The position numbers and the translations under genes were made by a program. The notes under the pieces are model-generated. The model made no database searches. It saw only the letters and a program-made list of their open reading frames with translations, and was not told the origin of the DNA. From Candidatus Binataceae bacterium (GTDB lineage Bacteria > Desulfobacterota > Binatia > Binatales > Binataceae), in NCBI GenBank assembly GCA_030042765.1, contig JASHZA010000320.1:1-9011 (forward strand): a stretch of 9,011 nt of DNA, in the 5' to 3' direction. Below are positions 1 to 6,519 of the stretch, in pieces (position 1 is the stretch's first letter; the number at the start of each line of letters is the position of its first letter).

Positions 1-1
1 G

Positions 2-307
2 GCGTCGAATCCGCGCTGCGTCAGCCGCGAACAGTTACCGTCGGAAGTAATCGAGCAGGAGCGGCAGATCTACGCTACACAGTCAGCCGGCAAGCCTGAG
101 CAGGTTATCAATAAGATAGTTGAGGGAAAGCTGGAGAAGTTCTATCACGATGTCGTGCTCAACGAGCAGGCGTGGGTGCGCGATCCCAACCGCTCGATTA
201 GCGACCTGGTGGGCGAATACGTCGGCAAGCTTGGAGAGAAGATCGAGATTCGGCGCTTCGTGCGCTTTCAATTGGGCGAGAACGTCAACGGCAAGGTGGC
301 CGAGTGA
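2..307 (+). CDS. tsf: Elongation factor Ts, C-terminal part (5' end outside window)
   Basis: EF-Ts is the cytoplasmic guanine-nucleotide exchange factor that regenerates EF-Tu-GTP from EF-Tu-GDP. Only the last 101 residues are visible, because the reading frame enters from the left edge and ends at TGA 305-307. The visible part fits the end of the family: a Ser-Arg-Glu pair followed by PSEVIEQER, then GKPEQVINKIVEGKLEKFY, a VVLNEQAWVRDP stretch, and the typical final strand RRFVRFQLGE. The protein ends nine residues after that strand. No ATG start is in view, so N-terminal completeness cannot be judged. It is followed 62 bases later by pyrH, the common bacterial order (rpsB)-tsf-pyrH-frr, so rpsB is probably just upstream of the window. 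Nothing in the visible part looks damaged. Confidence 0.95.
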   Translation, partial: ASNPRCVSREQLPSEVIEQERQIYATQSAGKPEQVINKIVEGKLEKFYHDVVLNEQAWVRDPNRSISDLVGEYVGKLGEKIEIRRFVRFQLGENVNGKVAE

Positions 308-369
308 TTGGGTGCGCGGGCGGGCTCGAGGGCGGCCGAAACCAAGGGGGACCGAGGCTGTAGGGGGCG

Positions 370-1125
370 ATGGCGGAGGAGGGGCAAATCGCGGCGAGCA
401 CGCAGCAGCCCCGGTTTCGCCGGGTGCTGCTCAAGCTGTCCGGAGAAGCCCTGGCGCCCGCACAGGGCGCGGGAATCGACTTCAACGCGCTGACCGAAAT
501 CGCCGGGGAAATCAGGGAAGTTGCCGCACTGGGTGTTCAAATCGCGCTGGTAATCGGGGGCGGCAATATCTTGCGCGGCAGTGAATACGAAGCGCGCGGA
601 ATAGATCGCTCGACCGCAGACCAGATGGGTATGCTGGCGACGGTGATCAACGCGCTAGCACTGCAGAATGCGCTCGAACAGGTGGGGGTGGCGACACGGG
701 TGCTGTCGGCGCTGGAGATGCGGGCGGTTTGCGAGCCCTATATTCTGCGACGCGCTATCCGCCATCTGGAGCGCGGCCGGGCCGTCATTTTTGCCGCGGG
801 AACCGGCAATCCCTACTTCACCACCGATACCGCGGCGAGCCTGCGCGCGATGGAAATCGGCGCCGAGGTCATCCTGAAGGCGAGCCATCATGTGGACGGG
901 GTTTATGACCGCGATCCGATGCGCGAGCCAGGTGCCGTCCGGTTCGACCGGCTGACCTATATCCAGGTACTCCAGCAGAATCTCAAGGTGATGGACTCGA
1001 CAGCCATCTCGATGTGCATGGACCACGGGCTTCCTATTGTTGTCTTTAATTTGCGGAAAGTAGGTAATATAAAGAAAGCTATACTCGGCGAGCCGGTCGG
1101 CACCAGGGTGGCGAGCGGCGATTAG
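370..1125 (+). CDS. pyrH: UMP kinase
   Basis: Cytosolic bacterial UMP kinase of the amino-acid-kinase fold. It phosphorylates UMP to UDP with ATP, a control step of pyrimidine nucleotide synthesis, and is normally a hexamer regulated by GTP and UTP. The 251-residue protein is close to the usual 235-250. Visible motifs are KLSGEAL (22-28, phosphate binding), GGGN (63-66), D84 in [10 protein letters not shown], the nucleotide/acceptor loop [14 protein letters not shown] (143-156), VDGVYDRDP (175-183) and LKVMDSTA (205-212). An in-frame TAG at 361-363 lies nine bases upstream, so ATG 370 is the earliest possible start. The G-rich AAGGGGG and GAGG at 344-357 are weakly placed ribosome-binding sequence. 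The first 16 residues form a short, poorly conserved extension. It lies between tsf and frr, as in many bacteria. Confidence 0.98.
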   Translation: MAEEGQIAASTQQPRFRRVLLKLSGEALAPAQGAGIDFNALTEIAGEIREVAALGVQIALVIGGGNILRGSEYEARGIDRSTADQMGMLATVINALALQNALEQVGVATRVLSALEMRAVCEPYILRRAIRHLERGRAVIFAAGTGNPYFTTDTAASLRAMEIGAEVILKASHHVDGVYDRDPMREPGAVRFDRLTYIQVLQQNLKVMDSTAISMCMDHGLPIVVFNLRKVGNIKKAILGEPVGTRVASGD

Positions 1126-1197
1126 CCGGAGCAAGAGATCAAGCCCGTTTGGGGGAGACGAGGGCAGAGCGGGCGAAGGGAATCGTTCTGCTGAACC

Positions 1198-1764
1198 ATG
1201 AACCAGGAATCCGAGGAAGTTGTCGGGATGGCGCGTTCCGAGATGGAGCAGGCGGTAAATGCTTTCCGTCATGAATTGACCCGGGTACGCACGGGCCGCG
1301 CGTCAACCGCCCTGCTCGAGGGCCTGCACGTCAATTACTATGGGACAAAGACGCCCCTACGGCAGTTGGCCGGGCTGGCAGCGCCAGAGCCGCGGCTGCT
1401 GGTGGTGACGCCGTACGACAAGGGTGCGATGCACGAGATCGAGAAGGCGATTCAGACTTCAGAACTCGGGCTCAACCCGATGAACGACGGCAAGGTGATT
1501 CGTATACCTATTCCTGAATTGAACGAGGAACGGCGCAAGGATCTGGTGCGGCAGGTGCACAAGAAGGCCGAAGAATACCGCGTGAGTGTGCGCAACCACC
1601 GTCGCGACGCCAACGACATGCTCAAGGACCTGCACAAGGAAAAAAAGATCACCGAGGATGACCTCCGGGCGACCGAGGCCAAAGTCCAGCAGCTGACGAC
1701 GGAGGTTATCGAAAGGCTGGACAAGGTGCTGGCGGCGAAAGAAGCGGAGATCATGGAAGTCTGA
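1198..1764 (+). CDS. frr: Ribosome recycling factor
   Basis: RRF acts with EF-G to split post-termination ribosomes into subunits. The 188-residue length is normal (about 185). Conserved blocks appear in order: VRTGRAS (30-36), YYGT (47-50), PLRQLA (53-58), the GLNP turn (91-94), RIPIP (102-106), ERRKDL (111-116), VRNHRRDAN (131-139, the ribosome-contacting helix) and a C-terminal helix ending KEAEIMEV. Residues 1-30 and 110-188 would form the three-helix bundle, with domain II between them. An in-frame TGA at 1192-1194 fixes the start at ATG 1198 or later, and alignment with E. coli RRF from memory supports 1198. The nearest purine-rich stretch, GAAGGG (1175-1180), is rather far upstream, so the ribosome-binding site is weak. 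The 72-base gap after pyrH shows no convincing promoter or terminator. Confidence 0.98.
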   Translation: MNQESEEVVGMARSEMEQAVNAFRHELTRVRTGRASTALLEGLHVNYYGTKTPLRQLAGLAAPEPRLLVVTPYDKGAMHEIEKAIQTSELGLNPMNDGKVIRIPIPELNEERRKDLVRQVHKKAEEYRVSVRNHRRDANDMLKDLHKEKKITEDDLRATEAKVQQLTTEVIERLDKVLAAKEAEIMEV

Positions 1765-1808
1765 AGTGGCAGAGGCGGGGCGGCGGGTCAGGAGTTTCCC
1801 AAGAGCAC

Positions 1809-2594
1809 GTGGCATCATCACTTCCACTTAGTGAATTTCCCCAGCTTTCGCTGGAACCGTCGCGGCTGCCGCGGCATGTCGCGATCGTGATGGACGGGAA
1901 CGGCCGTTGGGCGCTCAGGCGCGGGCTCAGCCGCTGCGAAGGCCATCGGCGCGGCAAGGACTCGGTGCGCGCGGTGGTCGAGGCCGCACGCGAAATCGGG
2001 ATTCCCTACCTCACGTTGTTCGTTTTCTCCAACGAGAATTGGCAGCGGCCGACGACGGAAGTGCGCTTCCTGATGCAACTGTTTCATCGTTACCTGATGA
2101 CCGAGAGCAAGCGCCTGATGAAGCGCGATATCCGCGTGGTGGCGCTGGGTGACACCGCGCGCTTGCCCGTTTCCGTGAGGCGGGCGCTGGAAAAGACGGT
2201 GGAACTGACGGCGGGCAACCGCACGATGACGATCGCGCTGGCGCTCTCCTACGGCGGCCGGCAGGATATCGTGGCGGCGACCAGGCGGATTGCGCAGGCG
2301 GTGGCGGCTGGGCGCATTTCGCCCGATCAGATCGACGATTCGATGCTGCAGCATGAACTGGCCACGGGAGGAATGCCCGACCCGGACCTGTTGATCCGGA
2401 CCTCGGGGGAGCTGCGGGTTTCGAACTTCTTTTTGTATCAGCTTGCCTACACGGAATTTTATTTCACCGAAACACTCTGGCCGGATTTTCGCGAGCGCGA
2501 CTTCCTGAGCGCGCTGGCTGCGTTCCAGACGCGGGAACGGCGCTTCGGCGCTGTTGACAACGGTTCGAACGACCGCCTGCGTGCTGCGAACTAG
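1809..2594 (+). CDS. uppS: Cis-prenyltransferase, undecaprenyl diphosphate synthase
   Basis: Condenses isopentenyl diphosphate onto farnesyl diphosphate in cis to make undecaprenyl diphosphate, the lipid carrier for peptidoglycan and other surface glycans. It acts in the cytosol at the membrane surface. The 261-residue protein carries the family signatures: HVAIVMDGNGRWA (23-35, with catalytic/Mg-binding D29), EGHRRG (44-49), FSNENW (73-78), LSYGGRQDIV (146-155), and RTSGELRVSNF (197-207) followed by WPDF (224-227). The last 15 or so residues are a loose tail after the usual ERRFG end. The start is GTG 1809, preceded by AGGAG at 1790-1794. This gives a short 22-residue lead before the first core motif. 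The 3' end overlaps cdsA, implying coupled translation. Chain length (C55 or another) cannot be read directly from the sequence. Confidence 0.96.
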   Translation: MASSLPLSEFPQLSLEPSRLPRHVAIVMDGNGRWALRRGLSRCEGHRRGKDSVRAVVEAAREIGIPYLTLFVFSNENWQRPTTEVRFLMQLFHRYLMTESKRLMKRDIRVVALGDTARLPVSVRRALEKTVELTAGNRTMTIALALSYGGRQDIVAATRRIAQAVAAGRISPDQIDDSMLQHELATGGMPDPDLLIRTSGELRVSNFFLYQLAYTEFYFTETLWPDFRERDFLSALAAFQTRERRFGAVDNGSNDRLRAAN

Positions 2595-3369
2595 GCTCTG
2601 GACCGCGATCGTCGCCCTGCCGGCTGTGATGGCGGTGGTGATCTTCGCGCCCGGGCGATGGTTCAGCGCTTTTATCGCGGTGCTGACCGCATGGGGTCTT
2701 TACGAGGTGGCCGCGATGTTCGAAGTGCGTGATGCGATCGGACTGCTGATCGTGGCGGCAGCCGGCGGCGGACTGGCGGTCGCGACGCTCTGCGGCACGC
2801 GCTTTGGCTGGGAACTCGCGGCAGCGGTGATAATCGCAACCTCAGCCAACGTATGGCTGCTCGCGCGTTACGGGCCTGAACGTCTCAGGCGAAACCATTT
2901 ATTGAATGTGAGTGCCGCTTCGCTCTGGGTGGGCGTTCTTTTTCCCTATTTTGCCCTGTTGCGCAACTCGGCCAACGGCGTGCCGGCCGTAATCCTGATG
3001 CTGCTCCTGGTAGTGGCGAGCGACAGCGGCGCGTATTTCGCAGGCAGGTCTTTCGGGCGATTCAAGTTGGCGCCCACGGTGAGCCCTAACAAGACGATCG
3101 AGGGAGCGGCGGGAGGACTTGCCGCGTGCGTTGTTGCAGCGGTGATTTTGGCGCAGTGGCTCGCGCCAGGGCTCAAGTCGTGGTCGTTGGTGTTTCTTGC
3201 GGTCTGTGTGGGTGTACTGGCGCAACTTGGCGACCTGACAGGTTCAGCCTTCAAACGTATCGCAGGGGTAAAGGACTCAGGATGGCTGTTTCCAGGGCAT
3301 GGCGGGCTGCTCGATCGCACTTGCAGCCTAGTCTTTGCTGTCGTTTTCACTTACTATTACCTGCGCTGA
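2581..3369 (+). CDS. cdsA: Phosphatidate cytidylyltransferase (CDP-diacylglycerol synthase) with altered signature
   Basis: Integral inner-membrane enzyme that makes CDP-diacylglycerol from phosphatidate and CTP, the branch point to phosphatidylserine, PE, PG and cardiolipin. With GTG 2581 it has 262 residues and begins MLRTRLWTAIVALP, the usual CdsA N-terminus. A TTG at 2554 would add nine residues. GTG 2581 overlaps uppS by 14 bases. Several hydrophobic helices cover about residues 8-210. Core motifs are SDSGAYFAGR (147-156), SPNKTIEG (168-175), and the C-terminal signature SAFKR, KDSG (231-234), PGHGGLLDR (238-246). Two deviations stand out: the usual GDLxES reads GDLTGS (Glu to Gly, 221), and the final Asp of DRxD reads Cys (C248, DRTCS). 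That Asp is near-invariant in the PROSITE-type signature and is thought to be part of the metal site, so activity is uncertain. The family assignment is firm. Confidence 0.93.
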   Translation: MLRTRLWTAIVALPAVMAVVIFAPGRWFSAFIAVLTAWGLYEVAAMFEVRDAIGLLIVAAAGGGLAVATLCGTRFGWELAAAVIIATSANVWLLARYGPERLRRNHLLNVSAASLWVGVLFPYFALLRNSANGVPAVILMLLLVVASDSGAYFAGRSFGRFKLAPTVSPNKTIEGAAGGLAACVVAAVILAQWLAPGLKSWSLVFLAVCVGVLAQLGDLTGSAFKRIAGVKDSGWLFPGHGGLLDRTCSLVFAVVFTYYYLR

Positions 3370-3403
3370 AGTAGCTGGACTCTCAGCGTTCCGAGGTTCC
3401 TGA

Positions 3404-4753
3404 ATGATCACTTCTATCGTCGCCGCGGTCCTGATCTTCGCCACGTTGATCATCATTCACGAGGCCGGACATTTCCTGATGGCGAAGCGGCTTGGCGTGC
3501 GCGTGCTGCGATTTTCGATTGGCTACCCGCCACGAATCTTTGGTATCCGCCGCGGCGAGACCGACTACGCGATCGGTGCCACGCCGCTGGGCGGCTATGT
3601 GCGGATGCTCGGCGATGAAATTGCCGAGGAACCGAGCAGTGAGACGATCAAGAGTTACCTCAAAGAGATCGAGCTTGATCTCATCGGGGCGGCGGAGACG
3701 AGCGGCTGGCTCAAGGACACAGCTAAGGATAACGACCAGGCGCTCGAGGAAATCGCCGCTGCGCTCACGCACGAGCCGGGCTCGGCACTCGCGGTGCTTG
3801 GCCGCGAACCCAAGGCCGACGAAGCGATCCTGATACGAGAGATCGATCGGGCCGGTGCGGCGAAGCAGGCGATAGACCATTTGGCCGAGGTCAGGCCGGC
3901 CGCGCTGATCGCTCTCTTCAATCGACGGGCCTTCCCGAGCCAACGGCTGGCGAAGCGAATTGCGATTGTGCTGGCCGGTCCGTGTGCGAATATCCTGTTC
4001 GCGCCGCTTTTGATGACAGTGGTCTTCGCGTTTGGTGTTCCCATCCTGTTGCCGGTTTTGGGTACGGTAAAGCCCGATCTGCCGGCTTACGCGGCGGGAC
4101 TCAAGCCGGGTGACAAAGTTGTCTCAGTCGATGGCGCCTCGGTCGAGACTTGGGACGATCTCTCGAGCGCAGTCAAGAAAAGCGACGGTCATTTGCTCAG
4201 ACTTCAGGTCAAGCGCAAGGAGGGTGGCTCGGTCATCACGGTCAGCGTCGCGATTCAGCCGAAGCAGATGCTCGAGGAAACGGTGTATGGCAACAAGGCC
4301 CCGACGTGGCTGATCGGGGTAACGCCGCGAGGCGACGAGGCAACCAAGCGCATGGCGCCGCATCAGGCGGTCATTACCGGATTTGTCGAGACCGGCCGGA
4401 TGACGGTGACCCTTTTCGAGGGAATCGCCAAGATTGTTGAAGGGGTCACCCCGGCGCGGCAGGCTCTGGGCGGGCCTATCATGATAGCCCAGATGGCGGG
4501 CAAGGAAGCGCATCAGGGCTTTGCCGAGATTGGACTGTTCATGGTGATGCTGAGTCTCGAGCTTGGCGTGATCAACCTTTTGCCGGTGCCGCTACTCGAC
4601 GGGGGTCACCTGCTCTTCTTTGTGTTCGAAGGAGTCCGCGGCAAGCCGCTTCAGTTACGCCATCGCGAGATCGCGATGCAAGTAGGGCTTTTTCTGCTGG
4701 TGATTCTGATGGCGTTCGTGATTTTGAACGATATCTCGCGTATTATCGGGTAG
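3404..4753 (+). CDS. rseP: RseP-type site-2 intramembrane metalloprotease with large cytoplasmic-loop insertion
   Basis: Zinc-dependent inner-membrane protease that cuts transmembrane segments, classically anti-sigma factors in the envelope stress response and remnant signal peptides. Family marks in order: HEAGH (H19, E20, H23) in the first membrane helix, PLGGYVRMLGDE (61-72, membrane-associated beta loop), IVLAGPCANILFAP (188-201, second helix), one PDZ domain (about 219-290), and NLLPVPLLDGG (391-401, metal ligand D399), followed by a last helix (about 426-441). Single-PDZ relatives are usually about 350-370 residues, but this one is 449. The excess lies between residues 73 and 171, where about 25 residues are normal. 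The insert is charged, probably helical, and on the predicted cytoplasmic side. ATG 3404 follows an in-frame TGA (3401-3403) directly, with GAGG at 3393-3396. dxr, often found just upstream, is absent. The substrate is not identifiable from this window. Confidence 0.96.
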   Translation: MITSIVAAVLIFATLIIIHEAGHFLMAKRLGVRVLRFSIGYPPRIFGIRRGETDYAIGATPLGGYVRMLGDEIAEEPSSETIKSYLKEIELDLIGAAETSGWLKDTAKDNDQALEEIAAALTHEPGSALAVLGREPKADEAILIREIDRAGAAKQAIDHLAEVRPAALIALFNRRAFPSQRLAKRIAIVLAGPCANILFAPLLMTVVFAFGVPILLPVLGTVKPDLPAYAAGLKPGDKVVSVDGASVETWDDLSSAVKKSDGHLLRLQVKRKEGGSVITVSVAIQPKQMLEETVYGNKAPTWLIGVTPRGDEATKRMAPHQAVITGFVETGRMTVTLFEGIAKIVEGVTPARQALGGPIMIAQMAGKEAHQGFAEIGLFMVMLSLELGVINLLPVPLLDGGHLLFFVFEGVRGKPLQLRHREIAMQVGLFLLVILMAFVILNDISRIIG

Positions 4754-4796
4754 AAGCAGATCGGATCCCCGAAAAGGCTGGAGAGCGGTGTGTCAA

Positions 4797-4831
4797 GGGG
4801 GGGGCACGCGCCCGCCCACGGTGTTCCCGTG
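4797..4831 (+). other. Two adjacent GC-rich hairpins between rseP and tsaB
   Basis: GGGGGGGC (4798-4805) can pair with GCCCGCCC (4810-4817) over a four-base loop with one G-G mismatch. Directly after it, CACGG (4817-4821) can pair with CCGTG (4827-4831) over a five-base loop; the two stems share base 4817. No T-run follows, so this is not a standard intrinsic terminator. It could slow or attenuate transcription, or be chance in GC-rich sequence. If tsaB starts at GTG 4831, the second hairpin would reach the start codon. Confidence 0.35.
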
Positions 4832-4875
4832 TGCCATTTGAACGCGCGCCCGGCCGTAGCCCAAAAATTTCCAAC

Positions 4876-5688
4876 GTGAGCATTCAGCTATCAGTCAGCC
4901 GGATCCTGGAGGCGGGTAGGGCAGTTGGGCCGGTGCTCGGTATCGATACGGGCGGCCCTACCGCCAGCCTGGGAGTAGTCGCCGAGGGCCGAATATGTGC
5001 GGCTTCGTCAGGAGGTCTGAGAACGCACTGCGCGGGCCTTCCCGAGGCGGTGGATGAGGTCCTGGCCGCAGCGGGTATCACAATGCGAGACCTACGGGCT
5101 GTGGCGGTGGCGGTCGGACCCGGATCGTTCACCGGCCTTCGAATTGGGCTAAGTTATGTCAAAGGTATTCATCTAGCGACTAATCACGCCATAGTAGGTG
5201 TATCAACGCTGGACGCATCCAGTTTATGCGTATCTGCGTCGGAACTTGTTCCGGGGTCGATCGTTTGCCCCGTTATCGATGCCCGCAAAGGGGAAATATA
5301 TACTGCTCTTTACCGATTCGTGTCGGATGCGCTACAAAAGGTGACGAGTGATTTGGTAGTCCCGCTGAAAGACCTCGTTTCTCGCCTCGACGGCGAGACA
5401 GTGTTCGTCGGAGATTCAAAGGCCGAAGAGGCGCGGTCGCTTACGCTGGAGAGCGGCGGAGTGGCCACATCTGTCGGGACTGCCCGCTTTGAATTGAGGG
5501 GAAGCTTCGTTGCTGCGATCGGTGCGGCGCGAGTGGCCAACAATGATCTGGACAACCCGGCCACGCTGGAGCCGCTTTATGTGCGTCCGCCGGACGCTTC
5601 GGTCAATTCCACCGCCATAAGATCTGGAGAGGGCGATTATGGAACGTCGAGAGGAAGAGCTTATCCAGCAGCACGCCGTTCACGATGA
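4876..5688 (+). CDS. tsaB: tRNA threonylcarbamoyladenosine synthesis protein TsaB
   Basis: Non-catalytic ASKHA-fold partner of TsaD, needed with TsaE to make t6A37 in ANN-decoding tRNAs. Starting at GTG 4876 it has 270 residues. Motifs are GIDT (22-25), GPGSFTGLRIG (81-91, the hallmark), IDARKGEIYTALY (134-146) and the closing LEPLYVRPPD (231-240). The start is uncertain. GTG 4831 would add 15 residues, while GTG 4933 begins directly before LGIDT, as TsaB usually does, and has G-rich sequence (GGAGG 4908-4912) upstream. None has an ideal ribosome-binding site. About 30 residues after the last motif form an Arg- and Gly-rich tail that is not typical and overlaps the next gene by 50 bases. The middle of the gene (5161-5340) has clearly lower GC, about 49% by hand count, and uses more A/T-ending codons than its neighbours. 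Confidence 0.92.
   Translation: MSIQLSVSRILEAGRAVGPVLGIDTGGPTASLGVVAEGRICAASSGGLRTHCAGLPEAVDEVLAAAGITMRDLRAVAVAVGPGSFTGLRIGLSYVKGIHLATNHAIVGVSTLDASSLCVSASELVPGSIVCPVIDARKGEIYTALYRFVSDALQKVTSDLVVPLKDLVSRLDGETVFVGDSKAEEARSLTLESGGVATSVGTARFELRGSFVAAIGAARVANNDLDNPATLEPLYVRPPDASVNSTAIRSGEGDYGTSRGRAYPAARRSR
5626..5633 (+). promoter_or_regulatory. Shine-Dalgarno of the DUF465-like gene, inside tsaB
   Basis: GGAGAGGG lies five bases before ATG 5639, within the coding sequence of the tsaB tail. It is the strongest ribosome-binding site in the window and the main reason to accept a 50-base overlap between the two genes. Confidence 0.75.
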
Positions 5689-5875
5689 GCAATTGAAGGC
5701 TCTGTACGCGGAGCATCAGGACCTCAAGCACCAGCTCGAAGCCTTTCGCAACAAGTTATACCTCAGCCCAGAAGAAGAAGTGGAAAAGAAGCGGATTCAG
5801 AAACTCAAACTGGCCTCGAAGGACCGCATTATGGAGCTGCTGAACCGCCATCAACACAGTAGCGAGGCGCAGTAG
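5639..5875 (+). CDS. Small DUF465/YdcH-like coiled-coil protein
   Basis: A 78-residue, highly charged, all-helical protein. It resembles the DUF465 (YdcH) family: an N-terminal helix with HAVHDEQLKALYAEHQDLKH, a short proline-containing turn (LSPEEE, about 43-48), and a second Lys-rich helix KRIQKLKLASKDRIMELL. The family pattern of two helices joined by a short loop, with a KKxKLxLKD-like stretch in the second, is visible. It has no signal peptide and no membrane segment. The function of the family is not established, and I do not assign one. ATG 5639 has a strong GGAGAGGG (5626-5633) five bases upstream, the best-looking Shine-Dalgarno in the window, which supports it as a real gene although its first 50 bases overlap tsaB in another frame. 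It ends 108 bases before ilvN. Confidence 0.86.
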   Translation: MERREEELIQQHAVHDEQLKALYAEHQDLKHQLEAFRNKLYLSPEEEVEKKRIQKLKLASKDRIMELLNRHQHSSEAQ

Positions 5876-5983
5876 TCTCGACTGCCCAGTTTGATCATCG
5901 CGGTGGATTCGTCTCGATCTTCAGGATGTGTCAATATCCTGCGGGAGAGAGGCCGCGGCAAGGCCGGCCCTCAACCATAGCGG

Positions 5984-6508
5984 ATGACAAGTCACACCAT
6001 ATCCGTCCTGGTCGAGAACGAATTCGGCGTGTTATCGCGAGTGGTGGGTCTCTTTTCCAGCCGCGGCTTCAACATCGAATCGCTGACGGTGAATGAAGAT
6101 CCGCTCGATCCGACGGTCTCGCGGGTGGTGCTGGTCACCACGGGCGACGATCAGATACTCGAACAAATCAACAAGCAGCTCAACAAGCTGGTGCCGGTCA
6201 TCAAGATCACCGACTACAAGGACGTCGATACGATCGACCGCGAGCTGATCATGGTAAAGGTCGCGGTGGACGACCGGACGCGATCGGAACTCGATTCGAT
6301 CGTGCAGGCGTTCCGTGCGCATGTGGTGGATATCGGGCCACGAGCGCAGACAATCGAAATGACCGGGGACGGAGACAAAATCAAGGCATTCATCGCACTG
6401 GTACGCCCGCTCGGGATCAAGGAGATAGTGCGCACTGGCAAAATTGCGATGGCGCGATCCGTACAACCTGAAAACTCGAACCATCGCCACACCCGCGAAA
6501 GCGTCTAG
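5984..6508 (+). CDS. ilvN: Acetolactate synthase small (regulatory) subunit
   Basis: Regulatory subunit of acetohydroxyacid synthase, the first common enzyme of valine, leucine and isoleucine synthesis. It binds the end product (usually valine) and stimulates the catalytic IlvB subunit. The 174 residues match the long-type subunit (about 160-175). Residues 4-77 form an ACT domain ([20 protein letters not shown], then the GFNIESLTV segment). Residues about 80-160 form the conserved C-terminal domain (RELIMVKV, and RTGKIAMAR near the end). A tail of about 16 residues follows. An in-frame TAG at 5978-5980 fixes ATG 5984 as the earliest start, and no good Shine-Dalgarno precedes it. ilvC follows after 11 bases. 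The catalytic gene ilvB, normally directly upstream, is not here, so IlvN must pair with a subunit encoded elsewhere. Confidence 0.97.
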   Translation: MTSHTISVLVENEFGVLSRVVGLFSSRGFNIESLTVNEDPLDPTVSRVVLVTTGDDQILEQINKQLNKLVPVIKITDYKDVDTIDRELIMVKVAVDDRTRSELDSIVQAFRAHVVDIGPRAQTIEMTGDGDKIKAFIALVRPLGIKEIVRTGKIAMARSVQPENSNHRHTRESV

Positions 6509-6511
6509 GAG
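6507..6511 (+). promoter_or_regulatory. Shine-Dalgarno of ilvC overlapping ilvN stop
   Basis: AGGAG includes the last two bases of the ilvN stop codon TAG (6506-6508) and lies eight bases before ATG 6520. Ribosomes ending on ilvN would cover this site, which suggests translational coupling. Confidence 0.75.
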
Positions 6512-6519
6512 AAAACAAG

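Noticed and set aside
1126..1197. Long-loop inverted repeat GCCCG/CGGGC before frr
   Set aside because: It is a five-base stem with a loop of more than 20 bases in GC-rich sequence, as expected by chance, and no T-run follows.
655..1272. Reverse-strand open frame opposite pyrH and frr
   Set aside because: It has no family resemblance, and both + strand genes here carry complete catalytic or structural motifs.
5908..5936. Promoter-like boxes before ilvN (TTCGTC and CAATAT region)
   Set aside because: Both boxes match consensus at only about half the positions and the sequence is unremarkable, so I do not call a promoter.
5891..5980. Possible 29-codon leader peptide (begins Leu-Ile-Ile-Ala-Val) ahead of ilvN, suggesting attenuation
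   Set aside because: It would need a TTG start with no Shine-Dalgarno, its branched-chain codons are not concentrated in a run, and no terminator hairpin with a T-run follows.
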